Position numbers and translations under genes: made by a program | Shown here: piece by piece, positions 1 to 7,842 of the stretch | How positions within the stretch are numbered: the first letter of the stretch is position 1 | How the letters are laid out: each line of letters opens with the position of its first letter | From: Poriferisodalis sp965226645 | Lineage (GTDB): Bacteria > Actinomycetota > Acidimicrobiia > Acidimicrobiales > Poriferisodalaceae | DNA length: 64,000 bases | Direction: 5' to 3' | Assembly: GCA_965226645.1 (NCBI GenBank) | Contig: CBDDDL010000002.1 | Coordinates: 558,001-622,000, forward strand | The notes under the pieces: generated by a model | Told to the model about the DNA's origin: nothing | The model's database searches: none | What the model saw: the letters and a program-made list of their open reading frames with translations, nothing else

Positions 1-399
1 TGCCGGATCGCCGAGTTGCACTACACCCAGATCTGCGACGGGCCAACGAAAGATGAGTTCGCAGTCCGTGTCGCTGAGATCGAACGGCTGCTCGGCGAGG
101 CTGACTGGCTGTCGCAGCTGGAGCGCTCGATGCGTCCAGCACTCCCCGACGACGCGAACGCGATCCGGATGCTTGCCGCCTCGCCTCGCCCGCAACCGAT
201 CATGCCTGAGACGTCCCGGCTCGAGTCGCTGGCCGAAGAGCATTTGCCCGATGCTTCCCATGTGCGTTCCGTACTGGCTCGCATGGAAGCCGCGTCCCCT
301 TGTCAAGGGCCAGTGGGATCTGCCCAGTGGCGGACAGTGGAACTGCCCGTTGGTGGCCAACAGAACTGCCCGGTGGTGGCCGGGTGTTGTGCCCGTGGG

Positions 400-1164
400 T
401 CAGTTGGTCAGTGGCGTCACCGCCTTGCGGGCGGTGCCTTGGGTGAGGCGGATGCTGTCGCCGGCGGTGAGGACGACGTGGGCGTGGTGCAGGAGCCGGT
501 CGACGGTGGCGTTTGCGATGGTGTTGGGCATGAGTTCGTCGAACCCGGCGGGGTGAAGGTTGCTCGACAGGGCGATGGAGTGTTTCTCGTAGGCGGCGTC
601 GACGACGCGGTAGAGCGCTTCGGCGGTCTCGGTGGCGGCGGGGAGCAGGCCGATGTCGTCGATCTCGATGACGTCGGAGCGCATGATCCGCTTGATGGCC
701 TTGGCGGCGGTGTCGTCGGCGCTGTGGCGGCGCACGAGCGCGCCGAGGTGCTCGAGACTGAACCAGGACACTTTGTGGCCGGCATCGACGGCGGCTTGGC
801 CGAGCGCTTCGCAGGAGTGGGTCTTGGCGGTGCCTGATGGTCCGCACACGACGAGGTTCTCGTGGCGGTGGATCCACTCCAGGGTGCGCAGCGCCCGCTG
901 GGTCGGCGCCGGGATCGAGCTGGCGGTTCCGTGCCAGATGTCGAAGGTCTCCCCGGTGGGGAACCCGGCCGCTTTGCGCCGGGCCCGGATTGAGGATGCT
1001 CGGCGGCCGGCGAGCTCCTCGGTGAGCAGTGCGCGCATTGCTTCGGCCGGTTCCCGGCGTTGTGGCTTGGCGGTGGCCGACAGGTCCGGTGCTGCGGCGC
1101 GCATGTGGGGCAGGCGCAGGGCGCGCAGCAGGTCGACGACCTCGTCGATCGGCGCTGGGTTCAT
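400..1164 (-). CDS. istB: IS21 helper ATPase IstB
   Basis: This 254-residue protein is the AAA+ helper of the IS21 transposase, related to DnaC; in the family it binds ATP and assembles the transposition complex with IstA. The Walker A motif is GPSGTAKTH, with Ala where most IstB have Gly, and the Walker B region is VIEIDDIGLL. The N-terminal helical part (LLRALRLPHMRAAAPDL) matches the usual IstB start. Its ATG overlaps the istA stop by 4 bp (1161-1164), so translation is probably coupled. Length is typical of the family. The gene looks intact. Confidence 0.93.
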   Translation of the reverse strand: MNPAPIDEVVDLLRALRLPHMRAAAPDLSATAKPQRREPAEAMRALLTEELAGRRASSIRARRKAAGFPTGETFDIWHGTASSIPAPTQRALRTLEWIHRHENLVVCGPSGTAKTHSCEALGQAAVDAGHKVSWFSLEHLGALVRRHSADDTAAKAIKRIMRSDVIEIDDIGLLPAATETAEALYRVVDAAYEKHSIALSSNLHPAGFDELMPNTIANATVDRLLHHAHVVLTAGDSIRLTQGTARKAVTPLTN

Positions 1165-2642
1165 CGGTCGTCTCCGAGGCGGCCCCAGGCGGCGGTGCCG
1201 GGCTGCAGCGAGTGCACGTCATCGGCGCGTCGGCGCTGTGCGGGCGGGTCAGCGGCCAGGATCGAGGCCGGGTCGCCGTGTGCGAAGCGGCCGAACATCG
1301 CGGCGTGACCGAGCGCCCAGTCAACGCGGACCTGGCCGTGGAGGCGGGCAAGGGTGACGGCTTGGGCCGTCTCGGCCTTCACCCGGCTCGTGCCCGCGGC
1401 GGCTGGTTCAACGAGCCAGGTGCGGGCGCCGTCTGCGATGGCGCCGAACTCGGTCTCGGCCGCGCTCGTCGGCTTCGGACGCCGCCCGAGCGGCCCAGCC
1501 GGGCGCGCCGGGCAGTGGGCGTCGTCGATCATGGGATGCCCAGGTGTCGAACGCTGGTGGCGGGCGACCTCGATTGGGCCCCACGGTGCGCAGTGGGTGA
1601 CCACGACCTGGTCACCGTCGACACGCACCCACACCGTCTCATCGGCCAGCGTGTGCGGGACCGAGCAGGTCACCGCGCCGAAGCTGACCGTGGAGTTCCA
1701 AGAGACTTTCCGGGTCTCCCCGAGCGCCGCCGTGTATGGGCGTTCGGGCAGCGCGTGCAGCCGATGCCGTTCCTCGGTGAGCATCTCGACCGGCGGCCGC
1801 CGGGTCACCCGATGGACCCGGGCGTCCGCCTCAGCGGTGAACGCCTCACAGGCCTCGACCAGCTCGGCCCAGCCGGCGCAGCCGCCGCGCAGGTCGGCGT
1901 CGGTTGGCACCAAGTCGGCCTTGGCGACCCGCACCGTCGCCTCGCTGCCGCCCTTGGACTCCGGGTCCGCCGGCACACACGTCGCCACCGTCACGCCGTA
2001 GCGGCCGCCGACCGCAACGATCTCCCGACGGCGCACAGCGATCCCAGCGACGTGACAGATCGTGACCGTGCGCTCGTTGTCGGTCAGCCAATACGTCGGC
2101 GCGCCGCCAAAGGCCCGCATCGCCCGATCCACACAGGCAATCACCGTGGCCAGGGTGCGGTCCCAGGCCGCGATCACCACCCGGAACCTCGACCACGCCA
2201 GCCACGCACAAAACAGATTCGTCCTTCGCCCGGCGATGACCGGGCCCGCGCCCCAGTCCCACTGCGCCCACATCCCCGGCTCGCCGATCCACGGCCGATA
2301 CACCCGCCGCCGACCCGCCGCGAAGCTCTTCTTCGCCTCCGCCGCTGCTCGGCGCACCGTGCGGTCCGAACCCTCGAACCCCGACGCCTTCAGCTTGGCG
2401 TGGCAACGATCGGCGCGGATCTTGCCACAGGAGCGCTCCACCCACTCCTCGATCTTCGCCATCCACGGATCGATGATCCGTTCCCGCCGCACCGGGCCCA
2501 CACCCCCCAGCCGACCCTCGCCGCGTCTGGCCACATACGCGGCGACGCTGTGATGCGAACAACCGGCCAGCTCGCCGGCATCCCGCAACGACCCAGCCAA
2601 GTCGAACGCTTCCAACACGTTCATGATCTCCTCGCGAGACTT
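1161..2642 (-). CDS. istA: IS21 transposase IstA
   Basis: This 493-residue DDE transposase starts at the GTG at 2642 (VKSREEIMNVLEAFDLAG), which has a strong AGGAGGA ribosome site just upstream. An N-terminal helix-turn-helix (GELAGCSHHSVAAYVARR) is followed by the RNase H-fold core, with QWDWG holding the first Asp, WLTDNE the second, and DPESKGGSEATVR the final acidic residue in the KG-type motif of IS21. The C-terminal part has the usual beta-barrel (VRVDGDQVVVTH). It is transcribed with istB. A longer ORF upstream to 2705 exists but lacks a ribosome site. Confidence 0.93.
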   Translation of the reverse strand, partial: KSREEIMNVLEAFDLAGSLRDAGELAGCSHHSVAAYVARRGEGRLGGVGPVRRERIIDPWMAKIEEWVERSCGKIRADRCHAKLKASGFEGSDRTVRRAAAEAKKSFAAGRRRVYRPWIGEPGMWAQWDWGAGPVIAGRRTNLFCAWLAWSRFRVVIAAWDRTLATVIACVDRAMRAFGGAPTYWLTDNERTVTICHVAGIAVRRREIVAVGGRYGVTVATCVPADPESKGGSEATVRVAKADLVPTDADLRGGCAGWAELVEACEAFTAEADARVHRVTRRPPVEMLTEERHRLHALPERPYTAALGETRKVSWNSTVSFGAVTCSVPHTLADETVWVRVDGDQVVVTHCAPWGPIEVARHQRSTPGHPMIDDAHCPARPAGPLGRRPKPTSAAETEFGAIADGARTWLVEPAAAGTSRVKAETAQAVTLARLHGQVRVDWALGHAAMFGRFAHGDPASILAADPPAQRRRADDVHSLQPGTAAWGRLGDDR

Positions 2643-3429
2643 CACTCGCTCCTCCTGCTCGACAGTCACAGTCGTCGTGACCGGCCATTCGAGCAGGAGG
2701 AGCACCCCGCCGCGGTGGACCCCGACGGGAAACGGACTTCAACGCGGGCAGTCCTGTCGGCCGCCGCCGGGCAGGATCTCATGGCCGCCGACATCCCCTC
2801 AATTCAACCCGCAGGTCCACCACTTTCTCATGGAGGTCGACCGCCAGATCCCCGGTGCCGGCATCCATTCAGCCGTGTGGGATGGTTTCGACAAGTACGA
2901 CTACCCCTTCGATTACGACTTCGAGGAGGTACTGCGGCCGCTCCGGTATATCCCCACCTATCTCAGCTTGACTTGGGGCGACCCCATTCACGTGCGCGCA
3001 GTCGCCCAGAACGCAACCGCCCACCTCGAAGGCTGCGTCAAGAAAGCACTCGGCGACAAACATGCCAGACAGCCTCTCGGCACACTCATCGGCACCCCCC
3101 CGCAGCGAAAAACTCATCCCCACAAGCGCAGTCGATGGCACGGAGGAGTTCGCGCATCTTGTCGGCAACCCGTCCAAGCACGACTACGTAAACGACCGCA
3201 GCCGCGGGTCTGTGTTCATCTACGAAGATGCCGTCCTCGCCTACTTCTTGGCCCGACGCTTCGGCACCCAAGCGCTCCAAGCCAGCGGCCATCTGGAGGA
3301 CTTGATCGCAGCAACCGAAGATGCTACGCGCCACGACCGCTACTTCAGGGGAGCACAACTGCCAATCCACGGTGTATGACGCCAAGAGCAGCAGGGCACA
3401 TCAGAGCCGAGCTGAGGTGTGTGCAAATC

Positions 3430-3860
3430 GATGTTTCCGCTGGCCACAGCGTCGCGCTGCAGTCGTGCGGAATGCGATCAAGTCGATTCAGGAACGCTCT
3501 TGGCTGGCAACCAGAACGCGATCGGGTCATTGACGGAACGCGTTTCCCGCCCCGAAGCCCTCTGCCGCAGCCTGTCCAGCCGACGACCCGCGGACCAGAT
3601 GCAGCACCCCTGACCGCATCGCTCTTGCGATAGCCCTTGCCGGCGATGTGGCTCTGGTCCGCCACCCGATCCGAGCCCCAGCACCGGGACGCCTTGATCA
3701 GCTGACCGGCCGACGGGGGAAGTGCCTGCCGGATTTCGCACCTGTTGCATCTGAACTTGTGCACTTGGCTTTGTCCCGCATCGAGTGGACTCAAGACCAA
3801 GCGGGGATCGCCGTGAAGGACAGTGATTTCTATGCCCGATGTGTGCCCTTGTCATCAGTT
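3430..3860 (-). pseudogene. Possible degraded IS5-type transposase remnant
   Basis: No intact gene is visible between 3380 and 3957. Translating the minus strand gives short blocks that resemble the C-terminal half of IS5-type transposases: SHIAGKGYRKSDAVR in place of the usual VxADKxYxSxxxR block, then LRGGKRVPSM and CQPRAFLNRLDRI where such enzymes have a GGRPxxFD block followed by ERCFNRLK. No start codon, first Asp block or continuous frame is present. This is pattern matching by eye and may be chance. If right, it is a fragment from an older insertion event next to the IS21 copy. Confidence 0.28.
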
Positions 3861-3957
3861 CCTGACTGCCCCAGCGCGATCGGGGCCGGTTCAGCGCCCC
3901 GTGGAACTCCGACGTCTTGTCATTGAGCCCAGCGGCAGTCGGTGGTCGTTGTGGCCT

Positions 3958-4293
3958 TTAGTGACGGTGTTCGGTTCCCCATAGTTGGATGCGGAGTCCG
4001 TGTTCGATGCGGGCGAGGGTGGTCATGTCGCTCCATGTGCGTCCGTGGAGGATGTTGTGCAGGGTGGCGGGGGATGTGCCGGTGGGTTGTGCGGCGTCGC
4101 GCAGGCTGAGTTCGTGTTCTGTCAGGTGCGTGTTGAGTCGTTGAGCGATCGCTTTGGCGAGGCGTGCCTCGGGTGGCGCGTCGTGGGCGAGTTTCCCGTT
4201 GGGCCAAGTTTGCTCGGGTGCGAGGTAGTCGCTCGGATGCGGTTTGAGGCCGCCGGATCGGGGCATCGGTCCGAACGCTAGTTGCTGATGCAC
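3958..4293 (-). CDS. Small XRE-like helix-turn-helix protein
   Basis: A 111-residue protein. The C-terminal half holds a clear helix-turn-helix of the Cro/C1 type: LSLRDAAQPTGTSPATLHNILHGRTW, ending in TLARIEHGLRIQLWG, which is how such domains close (a helix choosing the next regulator repeat). The N-terminal 50 residues are polar and proline-rich with no recognised fold. It is transcribed away from the recombinase-like gene at 4707 and could be its repressor, but no operator is identified. The ATG at 4293 is the only reasonable start. Confidence 0.65.
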   Translation of the reverse strand: MHQQLAFGPMPRSGGLKPHPSDYLAPEQTWPNGKLAHDAPPEARLAKAIAQRLNTHLTEHELSLRDAAQPTGTSPATLHNILHGRTWSDMTTLARIEHGLRIQLWGTEHRH

Positions 4294-4635
4294 GCACGGC
4301 TGAAGGTGCTGTGGCGCCGCCGGCGATTCGTGTCACAGCCCCTCCATAACGTTCAATGCAATGAACACTATGCAGGGGGAAGGGCACCCTTCGGAACCGC
4401 CCAGCCACGCAACGGCACCCGCTCGAGGCGAACGCGACGGCCCGGACGCGGGAAACGCCGGCAGGCGTACGCGAACGCGATGGCGCGCCTTTCCGCGTCA
4501 CTGCTTGAGGGGTCGGATCGCCGGAAACCCCCGGACTTGCTGGCTTTTGGGTACCTGGGCCCCAGGTCGAGGGTCGACCTTCCACCACTTGGCACCACTT
4601 TGCCGCGAATGTGGTGTACGGCGTTGAAGAAATCA

Positions 4636-4685
4636 CGGGCCGGAACGCCCGCCCGCCCTAGAAGACGACAGTGCGTTCCGGCCCG
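4636..4685. repeat. Perfect 13-bp inverted repeat with 24-bp spacer
   Basis: CGGGCCGGAACGC at 4636-4648 is exactly inverted as GCGTTCCGGCCCG at 4673-4685. It lies 21 bp upstream of the probable start of the recombinase-like gene, within a 413-bp stretch (4294-4706) that otherwise shows no gene. It has no T-run, so a terminator is unlikely. It could be a binding or crossover site for the adjacent recombinase-fold protein, an operator, or a translation-controlling hairpin. A second short inverted repeat (CCTGG/CCAGG, then GGTCGA/TCGACC) lies at about 4552-4580. Confidence 0.6.
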
Positions 4686-4706
4686 TATGTACCCGAAAAG
4701 TCCACA

Positions 4707-5741
4707 ATGCAACGTAGCAGGAGCCAGGTCCGTTCGCTGGACCCTCAGCAGGCGTGCGAATGCCTCAGCGATCAGCCTCGCTTGTTCGCTGTGGGTGGCT
4801 GTCGGGGGCTGCCGCGGCTGCCGATCGTGCTCCAGGCGGCGGCGCTGGTGATGGTCGGCGTGCAGCAGATCGCGGCGTGGGTGCCGGTGCTGCTTGACAC
4901 GCTCGCGGTCCGTTACAGGGCCAATCCGGCTACCGCCCGCAGTGTCGCTGCGAAGTCGCGGAAGCTGCTGCGCTATTTGATCTCCGCGGGGGACGGCACA
5001 TGGGGCTCGGTGACCCCAGAGATGTCGCTGAGCTGGTGCTGGGCGGCAAGTCCGGACCAGTCGGGGCGGTACCGGGACGTGTCAGCGGGCACGGCGCGGA
5101 TGCGCGCATGGGTTGCGGGTGCGCTGCTGGAGGCGGCAGAGAGCCTCGGCGCGGGCATCGACGCCAATCGGCTGCGTCCGAGGCCGATCAGCCAGCAGCC
5201 GAGCATGGCCGCGATGCGTCCGCTGACCGAGGCCGAGGCTCGCTTGGTGCGGGCCAACTCCCGCAGCGGGATCATCGCCACGACACTGCCGGTCCTGGTG
5301 GGGCTCGCGTTCGCGGGAGCATCGGCATCCGAGATCGCTCGGGTCGCTGCCGCGCACATCGACGCGGACCGCGGATTCGTGCGTCTCAGCGGCGACCGTG
5401 CGCGCGTCAACCCGATCGACGAGTGGGCGCGGACCGAGATCGCGTTCCATTTGCGGAACCGCACTGACCTTGACCCGCACGCGCCGCTGTGCATCAGCGC
5501 CGGCCTGACTCTCGACCGGGCGACCCACTCCGTGACGGTGCGGCTGCGCCGGGTCCTGGTCGATGCGGGGATCTCGCACCGGCGCGGCGTCACAGCGCGC
5601 TCGATCCGCTACACGACCGCGCATCGCATCTGCCACGCCCACGGCATCGTCGCCGCCGCGCGGTTCCTGGGCGCCAGATCGCTCGACGACACCGCTGCCG
5701 TGTTCGCGCGCGCTCTGCCAGAGGGTCCCTGCCATGGCTGA
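4707..5741 (+). CDS. Tyrosine-recombinase-fold protein lacking catalytic residues
   Basis: About 344 residues from ATG 4707; an upstream GTG at 4671 would add 12 residues but lies inside the inverted repeat. An N-terminal helical SAM-like region (residues 35-100, TLAVRYRANPATARSVAAKSRKLLRYL) is followed by a region with the layout of the tyrosine recombinase catalytic domain. Where active enzymes have TGLRxSEL this protein has AGASASEI, so the first Arg is lost. The second box reads TARSIRYTTAHRI, keeping one Arg but not the His. The final box reads FLGARSLDDTAAVF instead of LGHxxxxTTxxY, so the nucleophilic Tyr is Phe. It overlaps the next gene by 8 bp (ATGGCTGA). It probably binds DNA without cutting and acts with the downstream DDE protein; this role is inferred. 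Confidence 0.7.
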   Translation: MQRSRSQVRSLDPQQACECLSDQPRLFAVGGCRGLPRLPIVLQAAALVMVGVQQIAAWVPVLLDTLAVRYRANPATARSVAAKSRKLLRYLISAGDGTWGSVTPEMSLSWCWAASPDQSGRYRDVSAGTARMRAWVAGALLEAAESLGAGIDANRLRPRPISQQPSMAAMRPLTEAEARLVRANSRSGIIATTLPVLVGLAFAGASASEIARVAAAHIDADRGFVRLSGDRARVNPIDEWARTEIAFHLRNRTDLDPHAPLCISAGLTLDRATHSVTVRLRRVLVDAGISHRRGVTARSIRYTTAHRICHAHGIVAAARFLGARSLDDTAAVFARALPEGPCHG

Positions 5742-7446
5742 TGAGCCCTCTGAGGATCAGCCTCGGGCCTACCAGCCGCTGTTCGCCGACGGGGAACCGC
5801 TCCGCGTCGCGGACCTCGCCAAGGCAACCGCCAACAGCCGGCCCGACGACGACGAGGCGTCCGCCGCCGAGAGCAACGGCAAACGCCTCAAAGAAAAGAA
5901 GGGTGCTGCGTTTCCGCTCACCCCCGATCAGTGGCTGCACTCCGTCGCGGCGATGAGCGGCACCCGACAGGTCGCCAAGCGGTTCGATGAACTGATCGAC
6001 GACGCACGGCAAGGCCAGAACCGCGGACGCAAACGCGACTACGACGCATACGACGCGCTGATCTTCCTGTGCGGCACATTCCTGTACGGCGGCGCCAGCG
6101 GGGTCCACAACAAGAACTTCCCGCACCGCGCCGGAGGTCCCGCGCAGCGACTGGTCGACCAGCTCAACCTGCAACTCGAACACGACCGGCCCGACGACCC
6201 CGCCTGGCGGCTCAACCCCAAAGGCTTCAACCGAAGCCAGCACCGGCGGGTGCGAGAGGACTTCCTCGACGACGACGTCGTCGACGAACTCGAACGCGTC
6301 ACCCGCCAGATCTGCGTCCAAGCAGCGCTCAAGATGGGCCAGTTCCGGCCCAGGGCGGGCACCTACACCCAGCCCGACACCACACAGACGGTCGTCGCCG
6401 ACGGCAGCGTCGTGGGCGGCCTGTACAACAACGGCGACCCCGACAAGATCAACCATGGCACAGGCAAGCCCAAACGGCACGACCCCGAAGCGTTCACGCC
6501 TCGCAGCGCAACCGGCAAGAAGCCCAAACCACCGAACTACGAATGGGTGCTGGTCATCACCCGCACGCCCTATCCCAAAGAACGCATCATCCTCGCCGTC
6601 AACATCAAAGGCGAGGCGCAGAGATCCAACAGCGACGCGACGCTCGCCGTCGACTCGCTCCTGCAGCTCATCGAAGAACACCCCCGCATCATCAAAGGCC
6701 TCTACGCCTTCGGATACGACGGAGCGCTCGCAGCCGAGGACCGCGACCGGCTCCTCAAAGCCGGCGTCCAGCCGGTCTCCAAGCTGCGCCGCATCAGCGA
6801 GACCGTCCCCTTCATCCACAACTTCGGCCCCCACCGATTCGTCCGCCCGAACGAAACCGTCGCGCACACCGCCGAGGTCATCGCCATCGACGGCAACGCG
6901 ACCGTCGTCATGACCGACGGCGACGGGCACGACTGCTACGTGCCGCTCACCTGCACCAACCGCCGCCGAACCAAGCAACGCACCGGCGGCTACGCCGTGA
7001 ACAACACCTACGCACTGCCCCAAAACCCCATCGTCCCCCGGCACCTACAAGGCGCGACCATCACGATGCGTATGGACACCCCCGCAGAACAACTCCGAGA
7101 ACACGACCCCGACGGCAACAAGAAACACAAGAAGAACCCCACGCTGCACCCCCAAACGCTCTCGGCATTCCCCGAATCCGACCCCCACCACCAGAATCTC
7201 TACGGCGTCCGCCAAGACTGCGAATCCGCCAACCGGCACTTCAAAGCACTGCTGCGAGACAAGCGCAGCATCACCACTACGCGCAACAACAACCGCTACC
7301 AAGCCATCGGCTACCAACTGCTCATAGTCACCAGCGCCCTGCTAGCGCACGCGGAACGAACCGGCAGCCAGTACACCGACATCTTCGGACAACGCCTCGT
7401 ACCCCCACCCGAACCCACGTCACTGCCCACACAGATCGCAGCCTGA
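5734..7446 (+). CDS. DDE transposase-like protein partnered with recombinase-fold protein
   Basis: 570 residues from ATG 5734, which overlaps the previous stop by 8 bp; an in-frame extension upstream is not credible because it lies inside the recombinase gene. A charged N-terminal tail (1-60) leads into a transposase core resembling IS4/IS1182-type RNase H folds. Candidate catalytic residues are D223 in VVADGSVVGGLYN, D329 in YAFGYDGALAAED, and E497 in RQDCESANRHFK, the last in the helix context YREREGxExxF-like enzymes use. After the Glu comes RNNNRYQAIGYQLL and a hydrophobic helix as in transposase C-termini. No terminal inverted repeats were found around the pair. The product may mobilise the module or may be a domesticated protein. 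Confidence 0.7.
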   Translation: MADEPSEDQPRAYQPLFADGEPLRVADLAKATANSRPDDDEASAAESNGKRLKEKKGAAFPLTPDQWLHSVAAMSGTRQVAKRFDELIDDARQGQNRGRKRDYDAYDALIFLCGTFLYGGASGVHNKNFPHRAGGPAQRLVDQLNLQLEHDRPDDPAWRLNPKGFNRSQHRRVREDFLDDDVVDELERVTRQICVQAALKMGQFRPRAGTYTQPDTTQTVVADGSVVGGLYNNGDPDKINHGTGKPKRHDPEAFTPRSATGKKPKPPNYEWVLVITRTPYPKERIILAVNIKGEAQRSNSDATLAVDSLLQLIEEHPRIIKGLYAFGYDGALAAEDRDRLLKAGVQPVSKLRRISETVPFIHNFGPHRFVRPNETVAHTAEVIAIDGNATVVMTDGDGHDCYVPLTCTNRRRTKQRTGGYAVNNTYALPQNPIVPRHLQGATITMRMDTPAEQLREHDPDGNKKHKKNPTLHPQTLSAFPESDPHHQNLYGVRQDCESANRHFKALLRDKRSITTTRNNNRYQAIGYQLLIVTSALLAHAERTGSQYTDIFGQRLVPPPEPTSLPTQIAA

Positions 7447-7582
7447 ACCACCACCCGGCGCCACCAACACGAACACCCTGACGCCACCCTCACCGCCAAG
7501 AACTGCGCCACGCGAGCCGAGCAACCCAACTCAGCCAACGTGCCCGGACTCCCGCGCCCTGAACGGTGCCCCGCGGTCCGAC

Positions 7583-7623
7583 GAATTCCGCGCAGTATTT
7601 CGCGCAGAATTCCGCGCAGTATT
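7583..7623. repeat. Two 17-bp direct repeats before tRNA-Arg
   Basis: GAATTCCGCGCAGTATT occurs at 7583-7599 and again at 7607-7623, a 24-bp period, with a partial third block (TCGCGCAGAATT) between them. The array ends 25 bp before the tRNA. The 200-bp gap 7447-7648 holds nothing else beyond a possible promoter. The repeats could be iterated protein-binding sites, the right edge of the recombinase/DDE module, or part of the tRNA promoter region. Confidence 0.6.
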
Positions 7624-7629
7624 CCGCCC

Positions 7630-7635
7630 TACAAT
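7630..7635 (+). promoter_or_regulatory. Possible -10 box of tRNA-Arg
   Basis: TACAAT lies 13 bp before the mature tRNA 5' end, a plausible -10 hexamer for a short leader. No convincing -35 hexamer is seen 16-18 bp upstream, where the direct repeat lies. Confidence 0.35.
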
Positions 7636-7648
7636 TCGCGCTCGTCCC

Positions 7649-7721
7649 GCCCTCGTAGCTCAGGGGATAGAGCGTCGGTTTCCTAAACCGTGCGTCGCAG
7701 GTTCGAATCCTGCCGAGGGCG
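7649..7721 (+). tRNA. tRNA-Arg (CCT anticodon)
   Basis: The 73-nt cloverleaf is complete. The acceptor pairs GCCCTCG (7649-7655) with CGAGGGC (7714-7720), followed by a G discriminator base. The anticodon loop reads TTCCTAA, giving anticodon CCT for AGG codons, and the T loop contains GTTCGAATCC. CCA is not encoded. No partial copy of its 3' end was noticed elsewhere in the window, so there is no sign that an island used it as an attachment site. Confidence 0.97.
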
Positions 7722-7842
7722 CTGATTGGGTGGGCGGAGTTCAGCGGAAGCAGCTGGGGCGGGAACAGCGTCTATAGGCCCGCTCGGCAGCAGCGGCAGT
7801 GTGGTTGCAGCAAGATGACTCGCTGAAAGACAGGAGCGCCCC

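Larger units (their letters stand above)
301..2793 (-). mobile_element. Complete IS21-family insertion sequence with 6-bp target duplication
   Basis: The element is 2493 bp. Its ends are imperfect inverted repeats starting TGTC: on the left TGTC, GGCCA, GATC and TGCCC occur in order (301-325), and the reverse complement of the right end (2793 downwards) shows the same blocks. A second pair of related sub-repeats (ACAG..ACTGCCC) sits just inside each end, as is usual for IS21 termini. The hexamer TCCCCT flanks the element directly at 295-300 and 2794-2799. It carries istA and istB on the minus strand with the typical ATGA overlap. Intact ends, intact genes and a perfect target duplication argue for a fairly recent insertion. 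Confidence 0.93.
1..3379 (+). pseudogene. Hypothetical gene split by an IS21 element and frameshifted
   Basis: The reading frame from base 1 is open to 300, stops at the insertion element, and resumes in the same phase at 2800 once the element and one copy of the 6-bp target duplication are removed. It runs on to a seven-C run near 3095-3101, where the frame shifts by one; the downstream part (from about 3062) continues to a stop at 3379. The rejoined product is about 285 residues and open at the left edge, so the true start may lie outside the window. It is rich in acidic and aromatic residues (WDGFDKYDYPFDYDFEEV) and has no membrane segment. I do not recognise the family. The extra C could be a mutation or a sequencing error; the insertion alone already breaks the gene. 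Confidence 0.7.

Noticed and set aside
1029..3191. 720-codon plus-strand frame across the IS element
   Set aside because: It is antisense to istA/istB and crosses the element boundary; no recognisable domain.
4636..4685. Intrinsic terminator
   Set aside because: No T-run on either strand, a 24-nt loop, and a position upstream of a gene start rather than after a stop.
6069..7481. 470-codon plus-strand frame inside the DDE gene
   Set aside because: It is a frame-shifted shadow of the transposase-like gene, rich in Arg and Pro repeats only.
7649..7721. tRNA-Arg as attachment site of the recombinase/DDE module
   Set aside because: The module lies on the 5' side, no duplicate of the tRNA 3' end was seen, and the recombinase-fold protein lacks catalytic residues.
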